The notes beneath the pieces are model-generated. The model saw nothing but the letters and a program-made list of their open reading frames with translations. It was not told the origin of the DNA and did no database searches. Both the position numbers and the translations under genes were made by a program. 64,000 nucleotides of DNA from an uncultured Alphaproteobacteria bacterium (GTDB lineage Bacteria > Pseudomonadota > Alphaproteobacteria > Rs-D84): assembly GCA_944392565.1 (NCBI GenBank), contig CALXWX010000001.1:189444-253443 (forward strand). Reading direction: 5' to 3'. Shown one piece after another: positions 42,262 to 51,184 of this stretch (the stretch's first letter is position 1; each line of letters begins with the position of its first letter).

Positions 42262-42825
42262 TTAACGTTGCTTTTGTTGCTTTTTCTGTTCTTTAACCAT
42301 AACATTCATTGAACGCGAAAACGCATCACGAGATACAATATCTGCGATTGCGCGAATTTTATCTGATAATTCTATGATTTTCTGTACAGCACTATGCACA
42401 CCTGCCCTGCCTGCAACAGATTTACTGGTTTTACCATATTCCCAATTTTGAACCGCGGCACAGAATTGATAAAACAATCTGTTAACATCGCTATTATTTA
42501 TAAATGCCCATTCCGCACGGCTCATAACACACCCTGTTGGATCTTGAACAATATAATATGTTGCAACCCGTGGGTTTAATCCGTATCTTTTTGCATATTC
42601 CGCACCCCGCCGCCGCCACTGGCGTTGCGTCGCAGCGCGTGAAAAATATTTTTCTGGGGCTTCTGATATCTCATCAATATACCGCGCACTGCGCAATGCC
42701 GCCATTCTTTCTTGCTGGGTCAATACATTCCAATTTCGTTTTACATTATTCCGTGATATGAACGAAAAATGTTTAAATGTACGCTTTATAATTTTATAAA
42801 CTTCGGCATCACTTAATTTTTGCAT
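42262..42825 (-). CDS. Unknown protein, tandem paralogue A
   Basis: A 187-residue basic, helical protein. It shares with the upstream gene (42861-43319) the opening MQKL, then FKHFSFISRNNVKRNWN, KYF after ARYIDEISEAPE, and NRLFYQFCAAVQNWE followed by a Ser/Ala segment and a final helix. No known domain recognised; no signal peptide. The C-terminus is a Lys/Gln tail. It is separated from its paralogue by 35 nt and probably co-transcribed with it and with the 41804 gene. Confidence 0.7.
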   Translation of the reverse strand: MQKLSDAEVYKIIKRTFKHFSFISRNNVKRNWNVLTQQERMAALRSARYIDEISEAPEKYFSRAATQRQWRRRGAEYAKRYGLNPRVATYYIVQDPTGCVMSRAEWAFINNSDVNRLFYQFCAAVQNWEYGKTSKSVAGRAGVHSAVQKIIELSDKIRAIADIVSRDAFSRSMNVMVKEQKKQQKQR

Positions 42826-42860
42826 ATTTTACTTATCCTTAATTAAAAAATATCAATAAC

Positions 42861-43319
42861 TTAATGTTGAAGTTTTTTTACAGCACTTGCCATCACTGGG
42901 ATATTCGCATCAAACATCATTCTTTTTATACGATTTGATAACGCTTTGATGTTCTTTTGTTCCGCATGAACCGCCGATGTTTCACCATCACGCACACATT
43001 CCCACTTTTGCACTGCATCACAAAACCGATAAAACAATCGCCCCAGCGGTTCATTATACAATAATGCCGATTCAGAATTAAACAATACCTCTGTCATTGG
43101 TTTTATATTTCCAACATACACATTTTCCTGTGCAAAAAATCGCCCCGGTATTGCCGCAACCAAATCTATATATTTCACCCCCATATTTGCGGCATTCTGT
43201 TCTGACAAAGAAAATTTATTCCAATTATTCTTGATATTTTTACGCGCCAACAGCGCAAAATTTTTAAATCCAAATTGTATAACCGCATAAATATCATCTT
43301 TCTTTTGTAATTTTTGCAT
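42861..43319 (-). CDS. Unknown protein, tandem paralogue B
   Basis: A 152-residue protein clearly homologous to 42262-42825: MQKL, FKNFALLARKNIKNNWN, VKYIDLVAAIPGRFF, NEPLGRLFYRFCDAVQKWE and a terminal SNRIKRMMFDANI...V helix. A stretch of about 30 residues present in paralogue A (a basic RQWRRRGAEYAKRYG region) is missing here. First gene of the three-gene minus-strand unit; AAGGATAA lies before the ATG. Function unknown. Confidence 0.7.
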   Translation of the reverse strand: MQKLQKKDDIYAVIQFGFKNFALLARKNIKNNWNKFSLSEQNAANMGVKYIDLVAAIPGRFFAQENVYVGNIKPMTEVLFNSESALLYNEPLGRLFYRFCDAVQKWECVRDGETSAVHAEQKNIKALSNRIKRMMFDANIPVMASAVKKLQH

Positions 43320-43404
43320 TAATTATCCTTTACATTTTATAACCACGTCATTATAGACAAAAATATAAAAATGGCAAATTTTTTTATAAAAAATATTCCA
43401 ATAT

Positions 43405-43433
43405 TTGTTGAAATGACAAATTTATAGTATAAT
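43405..43433 (+). promoter_or_regulatory. typA promoter
   Basis: TTGTTG (43405-43410), 17-nt spacer, TATAAT (43428-43433). Expected start near 43440, giving a 5' leader of about 40 nt that contains a seven-codon frame MKKSAKL (43442-43465) whose stop lies just before the typA ribosome-binding region. Confidence 0.65.
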
Positions 43434-43481
43434 CTATCTGTTATGAAAAAATCAGCAAAATTATAAGAAGGCGCAAAAGTT

Positions 43482-45320
43482 ATGGTTATGAAAATTCGCA
43501 ATATTGCAATTATTGCCCATGTTGACCACGGCAAAACAACACTGGTCGATAATATGTTAAAACAGTCAGGAACATTTCGCGAAAATGAAAAAGTTGCCGA
43601 ACGCGTTATGGACAGTGGTGATATTGAACGCGAACGCGGCATTACAATATCGGCAAAACCGACATCAATTCAATGGCACGATTACAAAATCAACATTGTT
43701 GACACCCCCGGTCACGCTGATTTTGGCGGTGAAGTAGAACGCATTTTATCAATGGTTGACGGCGTTGTTTTATTGGTTGATGCCGCCGAAGGACCATTGC
43801 CACAAACTAAATTTGTATTATCCAAGGCATTAAAACTGGGGCTGCGTCCAATTGTTTGCATAAACAAAATTGACCGTGCAGATGCCCGCCCAGATGAAGT
43901 TTTAACCGAAACATTCGACCTGTTTGATAAATTGGGTGCAACAGATTCACAATTGGATTTTCCATATCTGTATGCATGCGGGCGCGACGGTTGGGCGATA
44001 CGCGACCTGAATGACGAACATCGTGATTTAACCCCACTGTTCCAATTGATTATCGACCATGTACCGGCACCCGACTGTAATGGCACGCGTTGCCAAATTG
44101 ACGCACCATTTTCTATGTTGGCAACCACACTAGAAGCAGACCCATATGTCGGCAGAATATTAACCGGAAAAATCGAATCGGGTACCGTGCGTGTCGGACA
44201 ATCGGTCAAGGCAATTAATATGCGCGGTGAATTTGTCGAAAATGCCAAAATAACAAAAATCATTGAACATCGTGGTATTGAAAAAGTATCACTGGAATCT
44301 GCATCGGCGGGCGATATTGTTGTCGTTGCCGGATTTTCCAAGGCAACCGTATCAGACACCCTGTGCGATGCATCTGTAAATGACCCGATACCGGCAATGC
44401 CAATTGACCCACCAACATTGACCATGACATTTTTCGTAAACACATCACCACTGGCGGGACGGTCTGGTAAAAAATTAACATCACGCATGATTGGCGAAAG
44501 ATTATTCAAAGAAGCCGAAACAAACATCGCCCTGCGTGTTACACAAAGCGCAAATAACGAAGCATTCGAAGTATCCGGACGCGGTGAACTGCAACTGGGG
44601 ATATTAATTGAAACAATGCGCCGCGAAGGTTTTGAACTCAGTGTATCCCGCCCACGCGTTGTCATGCACGATGGTGAAAACGGCGAAAAATTGGAACCAA
44701 TCGAAGAAGTCGTTATCGATGTTGACGATGAATTTTCCGGCGTTGTTATTGAAAAAATGACCAAGCGCAAGGCAACCATCACAGAAATGAAGTCATCTGG
44801 CGGCGGGAAAACGCGTATTGTATTTTCTGCGCCATCGCGTGGATTAATCGGATATCTATCTGAATTCCGTACCGATACACGCGGCACCGGCGTAATGAAT
44901 CGCGTATTTTCTGGATATGAACCGTACCGCGGTCCAATTGTCCAATATCGCCCCGGGGTCTTGGTATCAATGGAAAGCGGTGTTACAACAACATACGCCC
45001 TGCATAACCTGGAACCACGCGGGGTACTGTTTGTCGGTCCCCAGACCGAAGTTTATTCTGGTATGATTATCGGCGAACACAGCAAAGAAAATGATTTAGA
45101 GGTAAATCCAGTCCGTGGCAAAGAATTAACAAACATTCGTTCTGTTACATCGGATGAAAAATTATTTTTGGCACCACCCAGAAAAATGTCTCTGGAAGAA
45201 GCACTGTCATATATCCAAGATGATGAACTGGTCGAAATAACACCGGCAACAATCCGTCTGCGTAAAAAAGAACTGGACAGCAACATCAGAAAAAAGACAC
45301 GAAAGAACAGTGAAATCTAA
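43482..45320 (+). CDS. typA: Ribosome-binding GTPase TypA/BipA
   Basis: A 612-residue translational GTPase. G1 is IIAHVDHGKTTLVDN, switch region RERGITISAKP, G3 VDTPGHADFGGEV, G4 NKIDRADARP. EF-G-like domains II, III and V follow, and the BipA-specific C-terminal domain (GLEPRGVLFVGPQTEVYSGM). TypA assists 50S assembly and growth at low temperature or stress. An intact GTPase centre is present. Its stop overlaps the GTG start of the next gene by 11 nt, coupling it to the glycosyltransferase block. Confidence 0.95.
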   Translation: MVMKIRNIAIIAHVDHGKTTLVDNMLKQSGTFRENEKVAERVMDSGDIERERGITISAKPTSIQWHDYKINIVDTPGHADFGGEVERILSMVDGVVLLVDAAEGPLPQTKFVLSKALKLGLRPIVCINKIDRADARPDEVLTETFDLFDKLGATDSQLDFPYLYACGRDGWAIRDLNDEHRDLTPLFQLIIDHVPAPDCNGTRCQIDAPFSMLATTLEADPYVGRILTGKIESGTVRVGQSVKAINMRGEFVENAKITKIIEHRGIEKVSLESASAGDIVVVAGFSKATVSDTLCDASVNDPIPAMPIDPPTLTMTFFVNTSPLAGRSGKKLTSRMIGERLFKEAETNIALRVTQSANNEAFEVSGRGELQLGILIETMRREGFELSVSRPRVVMHDGENGEKLEPIEEVVIDVDDEFSGVVIEKMTKRKATITEMKSSGGGKTRIVFSAPSRGLIGYLSEFRTDTRGTGVMNRVFSGYEPYRGPIVQYRPGVLVSMESGVTTTYALHNLEPRGVLFVGPQTEVYSGMIIGEHSKENDLEVNPVRGKELTNIRSVTSDEKLFLAPPRKMSLEEALSYIQDDELVEITPATIRLRKKELDSNIRKKTRKNSEI

Positions 45321-46158
45321 ACGATTATTTTTAATTGCTGGATACAGTGCGCACAATATTATTGATGCATCATTGGAATATATGGTGCGCACTTTTTCAC
45401 GCATGGGCGATGTTATATTTGTAATGGACAGCGATGCATCAAAACAACAACTGGAAAAAATTCAAGATTGTGTTTTACATGCCACCGCCACGCGCCATGG
45501 CGAATATGATTTTGGTTCATACAAACGCGCATACATGTATGCGCGCGATGCGCGCATTTTACCGCGCTATGATTTCGTATATATGATAAACGATTCGGTA
45601 TATGGTCCATTAAAACCAATTGAAAAAATATTATCCGATATGGAATCATCAAATAATGATGCATTTGGTTTGGTAAAAAATCCACATCGCGACCATCCGC
45701 ACATTCAATCATGGTTTATTGGCATGCGAAAAAATGTATTCTTGTCCACATGGTTTGATGAATTTATGAATTCAATAACCCACCAATCGGACAAGGGTCA
45801 AATCACAAAATTATATGAACAAGGTTTCACCGCCCTGTTATCAACCAACAATATAAAATGGGGCTGTATATGCACGATTTCTGGGCGCGGCGTATATAAT
45901 AATGTAAAAAAATTATATAAAATGGGCATTCCATTTATAAAAAAGGCGTCGTTCACCCGACATAATGGTTGCCTGGGGCGACAAATATTATATGTATTAA
46001 ATCATTGTGATACAGATGCGCGCACGGCAATCTTGTCTGGTGCGCGAAAAACATTTGGTGAAGAATATATAAACTGGCTTTTAACAAAAAATCCGTTTAA
46101 AATATTATCCAGAAACATGAAATATTTTTTTCATAAAATTCGTACAGAAAAATTATGA
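45310..46158 (+). CDS. RgpF-like (rhamnan synthesis F) glycan-synthesis protein
   Basis: A 282-residue protein starting with GTG (VKSKRLFLIAGYSAHNI). Features of the RgpF family: DFGSYKRAYMYA, then FVYMINDSVYGPL and HIQSWFIGMRKNVF. These proteins extend rhamnose-containing or other surface glycans. The GTG start lies inside the end of typA (11-nt overlap) in another frame. The stop overlaps the next ATG as ATGA. Sugar specificity unknown. Confidence 0.75.
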   Translation: MKSKRLFLIAGYSAHNIIDASLEYMVRTFSRMGDVIFVMDSDASKQQLEKIQDCVLHATATRHGEYDFGSYKRAYMYARDARILPRYDFVYMINDSVYGPLKPIEKILSDMESSNNDAFGLVKNPHRDHPHIQSWFIGMRKNVFLSTWFDEFMNSITHQSDKGQITKLYEQGFTALLSTNNIKWGCICTISGRGVYNNVKKLYKMGIPFIKKASFTRHNGCLGRQILYVLNHCDTDARTAILSGARKTFGEEYINWLLTKNPFKILSRNMKYFFHKIRTEKL

Positions 46159-47003
46159 ACACAAAAACAACAAAATTAAAAAAAATAGCCGCCATAACAA
46201 TGGCGCGTAATGATAATTTTTTCCTGACGCGCTGGATAAAATATTACGGCAATGAAATTGGATACGAAAATTTGTACATATACTTGGATGGCACCGACCA
46301 AGAAATTCCAAAAAACGCAGGCGCAACACATATAACAAAATTACCACACACCGATATGTCGCGTACCATTGGTGATAAATACCGAATCGGATTAATGAAT
46401 GATTTATCACGCGAACTATTAAAAAAATACGATATTGTAATTGGCTGTGATTGTGATGAATTTTTAATTGTTGACCCCAAAACAAATCAAACATTAGCAG
46501 AATATTTATCAAAAATAAAAATTAAAAATACTGTATCTGGATTGGGTCTGGACATCGGTCAAAACATGAATACAGAACACGAACTAGATATAAACGCCCC
46601 ATTACTGGAACAACGCGAATATGCACTGTTATCCACACGATATACAAAACCTGTAGTAAAAAAAGTGCCATTGGATTGGGGGCGCGGTTTTCACAGTATT
46701 AATGGTCATAATTTTCATATTGATAAAAATTTATACCTGTTGCACTTTGGTGCAGTCGATATGAAAATGTTGGAACGCAAGGCCACGGCGCGTGGCGCGG
46801 ATTGGTTAAACCATCTGCACAGACGCGGCAATGGCACAATAACCGCGGTCAGCACCCTGCCCGCAAGAAAAGAAAAATGGCTAAAAATTGCGCGCATTAT
46901 TCAAACATATGCGCGTCCAATATATGCATTAGATAAACCCGGCATGTTGGGAATGAAACGCGTTGCTAAAATTCCATCACGATTTAAAAAATCTGGGATA
47001 TAA
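46155..47003 (+). CDS. Glycosyltransferase, Glyco_tranf_2_4 (GT2/GT92-like) type
   Basis: A 282-residue protein. The N-terminus IAAITMARNDNFFLTRWIKYY and YENLYIYLDGTDQ fit the family, and the metal-binding motif is in VIGCDCDEFLIV. It ends in a basic tail. Such enzymes typically decorate lipopolysaccharide or capsule. Coupled to the preceding RgpF-like gene by a 4-nt overlap; converges with the next gene. Confidence 0.8.
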   Translation: MNTKTTKLKKIAAITMARNDNFFLTRWIKYYGNEIGYENLYIYLDGTDQEIPKNAGATHITKLPHTDMSRTIGDKYRIGLMNDLSRELLKKYDIVIGCDCDEFLIVDPKTNQTLAEYLSKIKIKNTVSGLGLDIGQNMNTEHELDINAPLLEQREYALLSTRYTKPVVKKVPLDWGRGFHSINGHNFHIDKNLYLLHFGAVDMKMLERKATARGADWLNHLHRRGNGTITAVSTLPARKEKWLKIARIIQTYARPIYALDKPGMLGMKRVAKIPSRFKKSGI

Positions 47004-47012
47004 AAAACAAGG

Positions 47013-48032
47013 TTATGCAATAAAGTTCTGAATCCGCCGCCAATATCGACGCGCACGCGTACTTGGCGGGTTATCCATAATTCCATGACCATATAACTTT
47101 CTAATAATTTTTTTTGCTGCAATTATATCTTTTGAATTATCTAATTCACGAACCTTGCGCATAATTATAATAATAAACGACCATAAAAATTCGCGTTTAT
47201 AGTATTCAAATTCTATGGCTGAGGCTTTTTCAGAATACAAATCATAAACATATGTCAGTCCAACTGCTAATGATTCAATCATACGCAACACCTTGGAACT
47301 GTTTAATACAGATGCTGCATTCGGCATATAAAAATATAATGGCAATTTTGTAATAACCGTTCTGGGACGCCGCAATAAAATTGTCGACCACCATGGAAAA
47401 TCTTCCATAATAATACCATTAATAAATGGTGTATTTTCAACCAATTCACGCCGATACAATCCCAACACAGGAAAACAATGTCGTCGCACCGGACGCCGCA
47501 CACCAAAACCGCGATTGCGTTCTGTACAGTGCATTAAAATATTACCTGTTTCCCAAAATCGAACACGCGTTTTATCATATACAATATTTCTTTTTGGCGG
47601 CAGCAATTTTGTAATATCATGCCCAGCGCGCATCATTTTTCGCGCAAATTTATGAAATGCTTCATCAAAACGAAACAACGCCATTTCTGCACTTTCATGC
47701 CCGGCAATATAGTGCATTATTTCCAATGTTTGCGGATGAATAAAATCATCACTGTCAACAAACATTACATAATCACCATTCACATGTTGCATACCAACAT
47801 TACGGGCATCTGAAATACCACCATTTTTTTTATTTATGATTGTAAAACGCGCGTCCCGCGCCGCATATTCTGCCAAGATTGCTGCTGAACTATCCGTACT
47901 GCCATCATTTACACAAATTGCCTGCCAGTCTGTGAAAGTCTGTTTTATCAAACTATCCAGACACCTGGGCAAGAATTGTGCTACATTATACACCGGAATA
48001 ATAATTGAAATCACCGGTTTATTTTTTTGCAT
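47013..48032 (-). CDS. GT2-family glycosyltransferase (paralogue 1)
   Basis: A 339-residue GT-A enzyme starting MQKNKPVISIIIPVYNVAQF. Nucleotide-binding and DxD motifs: QAICVNDGSTDSS and YVMFVDSDDFIHPQ; NGGISDARNVGMQ lies between. The C-terminal half (about 110-339) has no known name but matches the neighbour 48019-49056. The frame stays open upstream of 48032, but that part overlaps the neighbour and has no family sequence. The start overlaps the upstream gene by 14 nt. Acceptor and donor unknown. Confidence 0.85.
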   Translation of the reverse strand: MQKNKPVISIIIPVYNVAQFLPRCLDSLIKQTFTDWQAICVNDGSTDSSAAILAEYAARDARFTIINKKNGGISDARNVGMQHVNGDYVMFVDSDDFIHPQTLEIMHYIAGHESAEMALFRFDEAFHKFARKMMRAGHDITKLLPPKRNIVYDKTRVRFWETGNILMHCTERNRGFGVRRPVRRHCFPVLGLYRRELVENTPFINGIIMEDFPWWSTILLRRPRTVITKLPLYFYMPNAASVLNSSKVLRMIESLAVGLTYVYDLYSEKASAIEFEYYKREFLWSFIIIIMRKVRELDNSKDIIAAKKIIRKLYGHGIMDNPPSTRARRYWRRIQNFIA

Positions 48033-49056
48033 GATTACATGTCCCCTTGATAAATTCACGAATATTCCCGCGTAACCGCCGCGCCCAGCGATATGGCGGC
48101 ATGTCCAGCGCACCAATTTTATCCAATTCGCAAAAACGCCGACGCGCACTTTCCAAGTCATCTTTATTATCTAAATACCGCACCTTGCGAAATGCCCACT
48201 TTACAAAATACCACTTAAATTTTTTTGACCATTGTTGCATTTGATATTCTGTTGCATATTTTTTATATCGCACAAATGCATCTGTTATCCCATCACACAG
48301 ACTGTGCAGAATACGCAATTGCTTTGCCGATAAAACAATTCCACCAAAATTTGGCACATAAAAATATAATGGCAACGGTGCAATTGTTATACGCGGATTT
48401 TTCAGCATAACTGCCGACCACCATGGGAAATCTTCGAATAAAATCCCCTTGATAAACGGTGTATCTGCAATCAATTCACGCCGATACATATTTTTCCAAA
48501 CCTGGCAATGCTTTATCAGCCATTTGCGCTTTGGATTAAATGCATTATGCGCCCGTTCTGTTGCATACGCATAAACATCATCGGTCACCAATGTCTTTAT
48601 TCCCGCCAGATTATAATGCTTATCCATACGCGACGGAATAACATCATCTGTTGACAGCCCCAATTTATGCCGCACCATCAATTGCGGGCGATAAATTCTG
48701 TCATATGTAAAAGACACAATATCCGTTTTATCACGCGTCGCTAAAAAGTGTGCAATTTCCATTGTTTGCGGATGAATAAAATCATCGCTGTCCAGATACA
48801 TTATATAATCACCCGTTGCATGACGCATACCTGCGTTTCGCGCATCAGACAACCCCCCATTTTCTTTTGTAATAATTTTAAATCGCGCGTCCCGCGCCGC
48901 ATATTCTGATAATATATCTGCTGAATTATCTGGACTGCCGTCATTTACACAAATTGCCTGCCAATCTGTAAAAGTCTGGTTTAAAACACTGTCCAGACAT
49001 CTGCGCAAATATTTTTCAACATTATATACAGGGATTATTATTGATATCGCCGGCAT
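48019..49056 (-). CDS. GT2-family glycosyltransferase (paralogue 2)
   Basis: A 345-residue enzyme starting MPAISIIIPVYNVEKYLRRC. Motifs: QAICVNDGSPDNSADIL, NGGLSDARNAGMRHATGDY and IMYLDSDDFIHPQ. The N-terminal 110 residues are nearly identical in pattern to those of the adjacent downstream gene, showing a tandem duplication. I place the start at ATG 49056, with GGGGGAA upstream, rather than the GTG one codon earlier. It follows the capsular-type gene by about 20 nt. Confidence 0.86.
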   Translation of the reverse strand: MPAISIIIPVYNVEKYLRRCLDSVLNQTFTDWQAICVNDGSPDNSADILSEYAARDARFKIITKENGGLSDARNAGMRHATGDYIMYLDSDDFIHPQTMEIAHFLATRDKTDIVSFTYDRIYRPQLMVRHKLGLSTDDVIPSRMDKHYNLAGIKTLVTDDVYAYATERAHNAFNPKRKWLIKHCQVWKNMYRRELIADTPFIKGILFEDFPWWSAVMLKNPRITIAPLPLYFYVPNFGGIVLSAKQLRILHSLCDGITDAFVRYKKYATEYQMQQWSKKFKWYFVKWAFRKVRYLDNKDDLESARRRFCELDKIGALDMPPYRWARRLRGNIREFIKGTCNHAKK

Positions 49057-49077
49057 CACATTCCCCCATGGTTATAT

Positions 49078-49986
49078 TTATTCTTTATACATTTTATTAA
49101 TCATTACATCCGCAAAACTGCCTGGCACTGGATTATCAGAACCACGATATGTTAACTTTTGAAAAAATGCGCCACTGGTTACATCATCAAAAGTTTTTTG
49201 ATCAAACGGCTTATTTTGATACGACCACCACAACATATGTGTTGGATCCTGGTCAACATGCGGCATTTTTGCAAAATATTTTTTTGCACGCGGATCGTTC
49301 ATAACCAGCGTCTTGAACAATAATTGATGCATAAAGTAATCAAAGCTGTGATTTTCATGCATCCAATAATCCAAAATCATCGCACGCCACGCCGCCAGCA
49401 AATATGCACCGCGCCGCGCACGAATAAAACAATTCTGCATAAAACTATACGGACTGCCAACATTTTTGCCTGCCATATAAACAAAGAAATCTTCTTTTAC
49501 AATCCAGTCTGGAATTGGTGCGGTTGCGAATCCGGTTGAATCCAACCAAAATCCGCCATAGTTATATAATAATTCAACCCGACAAATATCTGCAAAGTGG
49601 GCATTTTTAATTTTACCCTGGCGTCTTTTTTCCAATATAACATCTGGCAACTTTATATATTTCGGCAAAGTCTTTTCATCCAATACAACTAATTCTTGCC
49701 GACAATTCTTGCGCACACTGCGATAACACGCTTTAACCAACGCTGGGGCATTTTCTTCGCCTTGCAACCAAATTGTAAAGATTTTTTCATTTTTATCATC
49801 TTTTACAACCGGCTGTTCCACCACCGCGGCGGCGGCGGGCAAGTATCGTTTAAAATATCGGGGGATTATACGCGAAATAACATCACTGCGAACTGCACGC
49901 CGCGTTACCCGATCGCGCCAAAACCAGTTTAATACATGTCCGCGTAATATTACATCAGACATCGCCACAATTCGCGCAAAATTCAT
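49078..49986 (-). CDS. Capsular polysaccharide synthesis-type (GT32-like) glycosyltransferase
   Basis: A 302-residue protein matching the Caps_synth/GT32-like pattern: KIFTIWLQGEENAPALVKACYRSV, then HFADICRVELLYNYGGFWLDST with the donor-binding Asp motif, and NCFIRARRGAYLL. These enzymes transfer sugars in capsule or O-antigen assembly. First gene of the minus-strand part of the glycan block; the ATG has AAGGGGG upstream. recA lies upstream and ends about 17 nt away, so read-through from recA is plausible. Confidence 0.8.
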   Translation of the reverse strand: MNFARIVAMSDVILRGHVLNWFWRDRVTRRAVRSDVISRIIPRYFKRYLPAAAAVVEQPVVKDDKNEKIFTIWLQGEENAPALVKACYRSVRKNCRQELVVLDEKTLPKYIKLPDVILEKRRQGKIKNAHFADICRVELLYNYGGFWLDSTGFATAPIPDWIVKEDFFVYMAGKNVGSPYSFMQNCFIRARRGAYLLAAWRAMILDYWMHENHSFDYFMHQLLFKTLVMNDPRAKKYFAKMPHVDQDPTHMLWWSYQNKPFDQKTFDDVTSGAFFQKLTYRGSDNPVPGSFADVMINKMYKE

Positions 49987-50003
49987 AAATCCCCCTTTAA
50001 CTA

Positions 50004-51095
50004 TTATTCATCAGATGCCGAATCAATCGCATCGCCCACCACATCATCATCTGCGGGACCAGTTGTCATTTCTTCGGCAATACCGCTGGCACGCGCCATA
50101 ATTTTATCCAGCAATTCTTTTTGAACATCTTCGTGTTCTTTTAACCACTGGCGTGCATTATTTTCACCCTGACCCATTCGTTCATTATTATATGAATAGA
50201 AACTGCCCGCCTTTTCAATTAAATCATATTTCACACCCATGTCCAGAATTTCACTGATGCGTGAAATACCTTCGCCATACATGATTTTAAAGTCAACCGT
50301 ACGGAATGGTGGCGCAACCTTGTTTTTCACCACCTTGACCCGGGTTTCATTACCAATAATATTTTCTTTATCTTTAATTTGCCCCGTGCGACGAATATCC
50401 AGGCGAACCGATGCATAGAATTTTAATGCATTTCCACCCGATGTTGTTTCTGGATTTCCGAACATAACACCAATCTTCATACGAATTTGGTTAATGAATA
50501 TCAACAGCGTATTACTGCGCGATACCGAACCCGCCAATTTTTTCAAACTTTGCGACATCAAACGCGCGGTTGTTCCAACGAACGAATCGCCAATATTTCC
50601 TTCTAATTCTGCCTTGGGTACCAGTGCCGCAACCGAATCGATAACAACAACATCAACCGCCCCCGACTTAATCAGCGTATCAGCAATTTCCAACGCTTGT
50701 TCCCCAGAATCCGGCTGGGATATAATCAGGTTTGCAACATCCACGCCCAGTTTTTTTGCATATGATGGATCCAGCGCATTTTCTGCATCGATGTATGCGC
50801 ATGTGCCGCCTTTCTTTTGTGCCTCTGCCACGGCATGCAATGCCAGTGTTGTTTTACCGCTGCTTTCCGGACCATAAATTTCAACAATACGCCCACGCGG
50901 ATATCCACCAATCCCCAGTGCAATATCTAAACCCAACGAACCGGACGAAATCGCCTCTATATTCTGTTGCGACCCATCACCCATTTTCATGATGGCTTCT
51001 TTGCCGAATTGTTTTTGAATTTGTGCCAATGCAGATTCCAACGCCGGATTTTTTGCCGCGGCGCCCGTATCTTTAACTGCCTCTTTCTTTGCCAT
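50004..51095 (-). CDS. recA: Recombinase RecA
   Basis: A 363-residue RecA: Walker [32 protein letters not shown], loop L1 [16 protein letters not shown], Walker [34 protein letters not shown] with loop L2, and an acidic C-terminal tail. It mediates strand exchange and LexA cleavage. I see no obvious LexA box in the 90 nt upstream. Lon/RuvA/RuvC and AddB partners are elsewhere in the window. Ribosome-binding site AAAGGGG. Confidence 0.97.
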   Translation of the reverse strand: MAKKEAVKDTGAAAKNPALESALAQIQKQFGKEAIMKMGDGSQQNIEAISSGSLGLDIALGIGGYPRGRIVEIYGPESSGKTTLALHAVAEAQKKGGTCAYIDAENALDPSYAKKLGVDVANLIISQPDSGEQALEIADTLIKSGAVDVVVIDSVAALVPKAELEGNIGDSFVGTTARLMSQSLKKLAGSVSRSNTLLIFINQIRMKIGVMFGNPETTSGGNALKFYASVRLDIRRTGQIKDKENIIGNETRVKVVKNKVAPPFRTVDFKIMYGEGISRISEILDMGVKYDLIEKAGSFYSYNNERMGQGENNARQWLKEHEDVQKELLDKIMARASGIAEEMTTGPADDDVVGDAIDSASDE

Positions 51096-51184
51096 AAAAA
51101 TCCCCTTTACTTTTCAGGAAAATAATACAATTTATTTACCCGCCACGCAATGAAAATAAAGTTATTGCCCAGTATGTACAAAAA

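Noticed and set aside
43712-44887. 391-codon minus-strand open frame inside typA
   Set aside because: It is an antisense shadow of a strongly conserved GTPase gene, with Ser/Thr/Pro-rich composition and no domain.
48033-48161. 43-codon N-terminal extension of the 47013 glycosyltransferase
   Set aside because: It overlaps the neighbouring glycosyltransferase, while MQKNKPVISIIIPVYN is the expected GT2 start.
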